Shown here piece after piece: positions 30,740-35,989 of a DNA stretch of 35,989 nucleotides. The notes under the pieces were generated by a model. It was not told the origin of the DNA, made no database searches, and saw only the letters and a list, made by a program, of their open reading frames with translations. The stretch's first letter is position 1. Every line of letters begins with the position of its first letter. The DNA is from Chalciporus piperatus (Eukaryota; Basidiomycota; Agaricomycetes; Boletales; Boletaceae): positions 1 to 35,989 of the forward strand of contig JBBPTG010000245.1 of NCBI GenBank assembly GCA_038093975.1, written 5' to 3'. The position numbers and the translations under genes were made by a program.

Positions 30740-31060
30740 TGAGCCCTTTGTTGAAATTTTATGCCTTATGTATCTTTTTTATGGTTTTTGACCCTTTTCT
30801 GCACAAATGTCCCAAATGGCCAAAAGCAACAAGTCCCTTTATAAAGGGCGTCATTATTGAACCAATTTTCATCAAAAGGAAGATATAAAGCTAGGCTGGC
30901 AGTTCATATAGGTCCTTTGTGTTACTATTGCAAAGCCCTTAGACCCTCACTAGCTTTTCCATTTTATGCCATTGTTCACTCTTTAGTCAGATTTGTTCAC
31001 AAAGTGATAGACATTAAAATGTCAATTTATTTCAATGGCGGCCTCAACAATGTATGTACG

Positions 31061-32878
31061 CTACTCTACTTGGCCTTGTGGATTGGCCTTGTCCTCCAGT
31101 GCCTGGAAATCAAATGTGAATGTAGCAGCTTTCGCCTCTTGGAAACTAATCATGATGGACGTCGTCAGTTTGACAATTTTGACAAAGAATATCACTTACC
31201 CGGTATGTTCCTGGATTTTCTTTTGAACCACGTTGGCCAGATAGTTGGGACATTTTGCATTAAACTGTTTCAGCATCTCAAGGTAATACTCGAATCTAAT
31301 GAAACCATTCAGTCAAGCCTGAGAGTGTGTACGTTTATATACCTTGGGCGGAACACAGAATCGTTGAAGTCCATCACAGTGCCATTGCTCAAGCCAGAAA
31401 GAACACATTCGATCTGATAAACAATGTATTACATCAGTTGTGTGAATGGTAGGATGAGCAACACATACGGCAGTGGCGACCAAGGCCAGTTGAGGGATGG
31501 GAGCATTGAGGTAAGGATTGGTGGACCCGGTGCCTAAAAGCGTACCCTGGCCTCGTTGTCCCCACCACTGAGCCTTGATGAGTTGGGGGAAAATCGGATG
31601 GCTCCATGTGTCACCTTCACAGGTGCGTTCCTTCACACTTTTTCAGAATGACCAGGTATTGCCGGTAAATGTCACTTACCTTGATATTCAACCCGTCGTG
31701 CAACATTTTCCCTTGGTCGACCAACCATCTGACCGCCAACAACAACTCTTCCCCCTTCAAATCCCCGGGGAGACCATATGCATGAGGAACGGCGAGTCGT
31801 GCTTTGGCAACGAGCTCACCACGGAGCTGGGTAGCTCCTCCCCAAACCTATTTATATGGCGCCATGTAGTTTGTTAGTACAGAATAGACGGTCATATTGA
31901 TGCTTACATAGTCTATGAGTTGCATCTTCAGTTGTGTGTTGGTCTCCATACCCTTGAAAAAGGTGGAGAGCGTCGAGTCTTTTTTGCTCCCCAGGACCAA
32001 TGCCTTCCAACAGATCTCCTCCTTCTGAACGCCCATAGGAAATCCGTGAGTGAGTGAGATATACTGGCGAACTAGGCCGTGACCTAGCTTGGCAAGTTTG
32101 TTGGTGCTTGGGCATTCGAACGTCCCAAGTTTGACCTTCTGTCCCTTGGATACTGGGACGCCTTTTGATGTGGTATCATTTTTCTTTTCATCGTCTTCTT
32201 GCGGCCCTCGAATAATCTGAGTGAGATTCAAGTCAGTATGTTTGTGGAGCTAAGAAAAAACAAATACCTCGTCATTCGCCTTCACCGTCGCCTGGGCTGG
32301 AGATGGTGCTTTTGCACCTTCATTGGCATCCCCAGCGTTGACTTGGGCATTGTCCTGTGTATCATGCCCATGTCCATGCTCTCCGGCGTCAGCGTCTTCA
32401 TCAACTTCGCCTTCCTCCGTATCTTTCTCGCCCACCTCCAAATCATCGCCATCACCAAGTAGCGCATCAAGAAGAGAGAGAGAAACCTCTCCCCGGGCCT
32501 TTCTGCGCTGTTTGACACGGGGGGATGATTGTGCGTCCTCACCGTCAGCGTCCTCTTGGCTGGTCTCAGCTTCCTCTTGAGCGAGATGCCGTGCCACCCT
32601 CTTGCGAGTAGCTGGCCGGCATGCTGAGCATGTATTTGTATCGTACATGGATACTTACCTCGTTTTTCCTCCTCTAGTAATGCAGCTGCTGCTGCCGCTT
32701 TCTCTTTCTGCTCCAGTTTTTTCACAGCCTTGGCCTCTGCGGGACTCAGTGGGCTCGGTGAGTTGCGTCGTTTACCTCTCTGACGTTTAGAAGGCTGCGC
32801 AGGAGGGGGAGGGGAAAGTGAAGGGCTAGCGGGGCGTTTCTTGCCACGGGTCTCTTTTCTAGTCTGAGGGCCTGCCAT
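31061..32878 (-). CDS. DUF6532-domain protein, 484 aa
   Basis: Eight exons keep phase: 32878-32659, 32611-32268, 32216-31908, 31847-31680, 31630-31469, 31413-31343, 31295-31200, 31145-31061. The N-terminus is basic with NLS-like clusters (KKRPASPS, SKRQRGKRR), then Ala/Glu-rich helix and a long acidic stretch (EEGEVDEDADAGE). From about residue 200 the pattern fits the basidiomycete-expanded DUF6532. It includes WGGATQLRGELVAKARLAV, FPQLIKAQWWG, NAPIPQLALVATAIECVLSG and FEYYLEMLKQFNAKCP. No enzymatic motif is visible, and a nuclear role is inferred from composition. It is transcribed in the same direction as the TET/JBP-like gene, 284 bp downstream of it. The second intron boundary could instead give a 35-bp intron. 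Confidence 0.8.
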
Positions 32879-33162
32879 GTTGTTGGTAAGTGTATGTTGT
32901 AGAGGGGGTTGAAGTGGATTGATGAGAAAAGAATGAAGGGAACTCTCGCCGTAGCGTTATATTATACATGCAGGGAGGCCTGGACCCAACGGCGATCAGA
33001 AGACCAGTGTAGATCTGGAACCTAAGGGGTATTGAATGGAAAACTATTTCCGGCGTCATCGGAGGTACGCGCGCCTAGCTCACTGAGACAGAAACAAAAA
33101 ATGACACCAAGTCAACGATTAATCATCAAAGATACAATGGACTAGACTTAAGTACTCTGAGT

Positions 33163-34140
33163 CTAGTGGAAAAAGTCGCTGAAGGACCAACCATTCTTGT
33201 TCTCCTTCCACCGATCAAACGCCCGATCGCTTTGAAACACGAATGATGCCCTAGTGCCCTCGTAGTAGAGATTCAAGTGGGTTGTGCTGTCAGACCGGAA
33301 GGCCGCGAAATCCCCATTTCCCATCTCTACCACCAAACCCGGCTCTTTGAGGGCAAGCCCACCGCCAATGAAATTGCCAATGGCAAGTACCAGGCAAAGG
33401 CTCTTGTCGCCGACGTCGCGGTGGCCTTGCGTGCACACATTGATATTGAGCACGAATGAAATGAACGGCGAGACCAGACTTCCTGGCTGTCCCGGAAGGG
33501 ACTCCACGATCTCTATCATCGCCTTGTACTCTGCAGGCAGGTTCAAGCGTAACTGTTGGTTTCAGAGCTTTAGTTTATCCTTATCGACGAATGTGACTTA
33601 CCACGTCTTCAATCCACACAAATACATCTTTGAAAGCCATGGAGAGATCGTCATAAAGCTGTTTGTTCTGGTCGAAATCCCGGGACATGTAGGGCAGAAA
33701 CTGCCATGTGTTCGTACACGAGACGTCCATTCGCTCAAGCTCATGAGGGTGGACAGCACTCGGTGTTCCTTCTCCCTAAGCAGCCAAAATCCGTCGTCAA
33801 GATCAATACTAGTGTCTAGTCACTCACATTGGTCGTGTATCGATTATACCAGGAGAAGTGCAGGCAGTGGAAGGGTGCGCCATCTCTGCTGTTGCGGTGT
33901 TGCCAAAGATTGTCATCGTCCAGACAGGCGGAGAGTTTGGCCGCAAGATTTTCTTTTAGCCGCATGGGCATGGCGTTACAAATGAAAACCATCAGGCTTC
34001 CATCACCGTTGCGTATGTCAAGTGCTCTGATGTTCAGCGTTAGAGAGTACAGGTGAGTCATATAATTCACTTACCCTTCGAAAGAGGTCGTTGGAATGCA
34101 GATGTATTCATTGGGCTGCTTCTTATAGCCCTTGGGGTAG
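33163..34140 (-). CDS. TET/JBP-like 2OG-Fe(II) dioxygenase, N-terminus missing
   Basis: Exons from about 34140-34075, then 34026-33828, 33775-33602 and 33552-33163 splice in frame with GTAAGT or GTGAGT donors. The catalytic double-stranded beta-helix lies in the last exon. QGHRDVGD gives the HxD iron-binding pair (exon residues 44 and 46), STTHLNLYYEGTRAS gives the distal His (92) and the 2-oxoglutarate-binding Arg (101), and DRWKENKNGW closes the domain. This matches the TET/JBP-like oxygenases expanded in mushroom fungi, which oxidise methylcytosine or related pyrimidines in DNA. Upstream reading runs antisense into Plavaka sequence at about 34140, so the N-terminus has been lost or lies elsewhere. 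All metal and cofactor residues are kept. A more general prolyl-hydroxylase-like relative is possible. Confidence 0.8.
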
Positions 34141-34142
34141 AA

Positions 34143-35949
34143 ATATTGGAGCCACTGATAGAGGCAGGGAAGAAAGGAGTGGAGATAGCGGGAGGAGATG
34201 GGAAAGTCAGGCGAGTTCATCCAATCCTCGCTGCGTACGTCGCCGACTATCCCGAGCAGTGTCTGGTGACCTGCGCCAAGTACGGGACATGCGCCAAGTG
34301 TCTCGTCACAGAGGATGAGCTGGAAGAGAGAGTTCCTGGACCACCTCGCACTCAGAAATCTACTGCCGATACCATAAGGAACGCCATGGCACAGGCCACG
34401 TCCAATTCCAATTACCTGGACCTTTGCAAAGCTGCGCTGCTGTCTGGTGGGGTCAGTCGACTTTTCTGGGACGGATTCCCTCTCTGCGACATTCATCTTT
34501 CCATCACGCCCGACGTTCTCCACCAACTATACCATGGGATCGTCAAGTACCTCACATCCTGGTGCACCAGTCTCATGGACACCAAGGAGCTCGATTCTCG
34601 AATCCGCACTCTCCCTCCTTGTTTCGGCGTTCGTCACTTTACCAATGGGTGGTCCAAACTGTCTCAAATCGCTGGCAAAGAAAGAAAGGACATGGCCCGC
34701 ATTCTCTTGGGCGTCCTGGTCGGTAAAGTCCCCTCCCAGGTCATCACCTCCTACCGCGCCCTCCTCGACTTCATATACATAGCCCAATACCCCACCCACG
34801 ACGATGATTCCCTCCAATGGATGGAGGAATCGCTCAGTCTCTTCCACGAGAATAAAGAGATTTTCCTCGCTGGGGAAAATGGGCTGGGCATCCGAGAACA
34901 TTTCAATATCCCCAAGTTCCATTCTCTCGTGCATTACGCCGACTCTATTCGATACTTCGGAACCACGGACAACTACAACACGGAAGCTTTCGAGCGCTTC
35001 CATATAGACATGGCCAAGGAAGGCTGGCGAGCCTCCAACTTCAGAAATGAAGTTCCACAAATGACCCGGTGGCTGGAGCGACAAGAGAAAATCAGTCTTT
35101 TTCAGGGCTACGTCGAATACAGGACTCAAGACGACCTTCAGGATGATCAGGAGGAACCACTCAATCCAAAAACTTCTGGAGCTGGCGTGGTGATCGCTCG
35201 TCAGCCAGCCGTCCCAGGCCAAACTATCAATAGCATCCAAAAGAACCATCACGCTCCCTCATTCCATCATCATCTTGGAACCTATCTCAACTCCCTTCTA
35301 CCCGCTGATGAAGCTCTTCCCCGCCGCAACATTCCATTTGCCCATCTTTCATTCGACAAACTGGACATTTGGCATACCTGCAAGTTCACTCTCGACGTAC
35401 TCGGTAACGACGTTGATGGTACAGAGAGGATAGATTCCATCAAAGCCAAGCCAGGCAGGTTTGATACCGTTGTCGTGGCTTATACCAGCGATGCAGAGAC
35501 TACAGGTTTGCAAGGTAAGTATAGTATCTGTTTTGAATTTGTACCCAACAATCTGACATCTTGCTTTCAAAGGAATGCGAATAGGACGTTTGCGAGTTAT
35601 TTTCAAACTTCCCTCCTCCCTTTCTCTTTTGACTCAGGCGCCTGATACCTGGCCAAAAGAACCATTGGCATACGTAGAGTGGTATAAGCATTCGGCGTCA
35701 CCAGGCAAGTTCCACAACATGTATAGAGTTACTAAACCTTCTCTTCCTCCAAATATCTCAAACTTGGCTCCTACCATTCCCGGTGACATTATCCCTCTCA
35801 AAACCATTAGGCAGAGTTGTCAACTAATTCCGCATGTTACTGATGATGAGCGTTCTGCCGATTGGACTGGTGATATTGTTTTAGACACTTGTTCTACCTT
35901 CCTTTTGAATAATTGGTCTAGTAAGTATTCCTATCAGACGTTGTACTAG
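34143..35949 (+). pseudogene. Plavaka transposase, 5'-truncated copy
   Basis: Two exons, to 35515 and 35573-35949, encode the C-terminal ~580 residues. They start at ILEPLIEAGKKG, which aligns with ILQPLEQAAKDG of the first copy. They run through ITPDVLHQLYHG, GTTDNYNTEAFERFHID and the C-terminal MYRVTK...IPLKTIRQSCQLIP region to TAG. The zinc-finger module and the first catalytic SSDKTQ segment are absent, so the copy cannot be an active transposase by itself. The remaining frame is free of stops and the intron is at the same place as in the first copy. The two copies are clearly diverged, so this is not a recent duplication of the 700-3926 gene. The frame is open upstream to 34053, but that part is TET/JBP antisense. 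Confidence 0.85.
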
Positions 35950-35989
35950 TAGTTGTAGATGCTACAATTTCGATTCAAAAAAGATCCAT

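Noticed and set aside
32611..32658. 35-bp intron alternative (acceptor at 32624) in the DUF6532 gene
   Set aside because: It keeps frame but is shorter than other introns here. The 47-bp version is preferred.
33284..33985. 233-codon plus-strand ORF
   Set aside because: It is the antisense of the TET/JBP-like exons, which carry the conserved catalytic motifs.
34053..34142. Extension of the second Plavaka copy to an ATG at 34053
   Set aside because: The first 30 codons do not match the other Plavaka copy and lie antisense to spliced TET/JBP sequence.

Overview
The window looks like a transposon-dense accessory segment of a mushroom-forming basidiomycete (Agaricomycetes). Almost every coding region is broken by 40-70 bp introns with GTAAGT-like donors. 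The families are ones known as expanded in that group: two Plavaka transposases, a KDZ transposase fused to an Ulp1-type peptidase, a DUF6532 protein and a TET/JBP-like 2-oxoglutarate/Fe(II) dioxygenase. Family assignments come from motifs read by eye. No database search was possible.

Layout. 1-510 (-): start of a basic protein running off the left edge. 700-3926 (+): apparently complete Plavaka transposase (1004 aa, 5 exons). 4053-4583 (-): small 112-aa gene. 5.5-6.8 kb: CAGT-rich satellite opening with a near-perfect palindrome and split by a 688-bp hAT-like non-autonomous element. 6788-8836 (+): 5' LTR, broken gag and protease stub of a Ty3/gypsy element. This is cut off by a Ty1/copia element (8837-13231, -) that keeps its 3' LTR and an uninterrupted PR-IN-RT-RNase H polyprotein but has no recognisable Gag or 5' LTR.

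13.6-26.4 kb is a gene island with only one retroelement insertion. It holds an intact 11-exon KDZ-Ulp1 transposase (1269 aa, +) and a convergent, overlapping 232-aa accessory gene (-). Next come a repeat-rich divergent promoter region and a large Pro/Ser-rich gene (+) with a WNxYxxYF module. The last two are a 202-aa gene with a viroplasmin/RNase HI N-terminal-like end (-) and a 134-aa acidic/basic-tailed gene (+). The large gene carries a solo LTR exactly at a splice acceptor, plus a probable frameshift.

26.4-28.9 kb is degenerate repeat sequence. 28.8-36.0 kb carries two unrecognised genes, an 8-exon DUF6532 gene (484 aa, -) and the catalytic part of a TET/JBP-like dioxygenase (-). The dioxygenase is joined head-to-head to a second Plavaka transposase (+) that has lost its 5' half. 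A plausible reading is that the KDZ and Plavaka proteins mobilise DNA, while the Ulp1 peptidase, the TET/JBP oxygenase and the other small genes are element-borne helpers or chromatin modifiers. Shared mobility is inference, because no enclosing terminal inverted repeats were identified.
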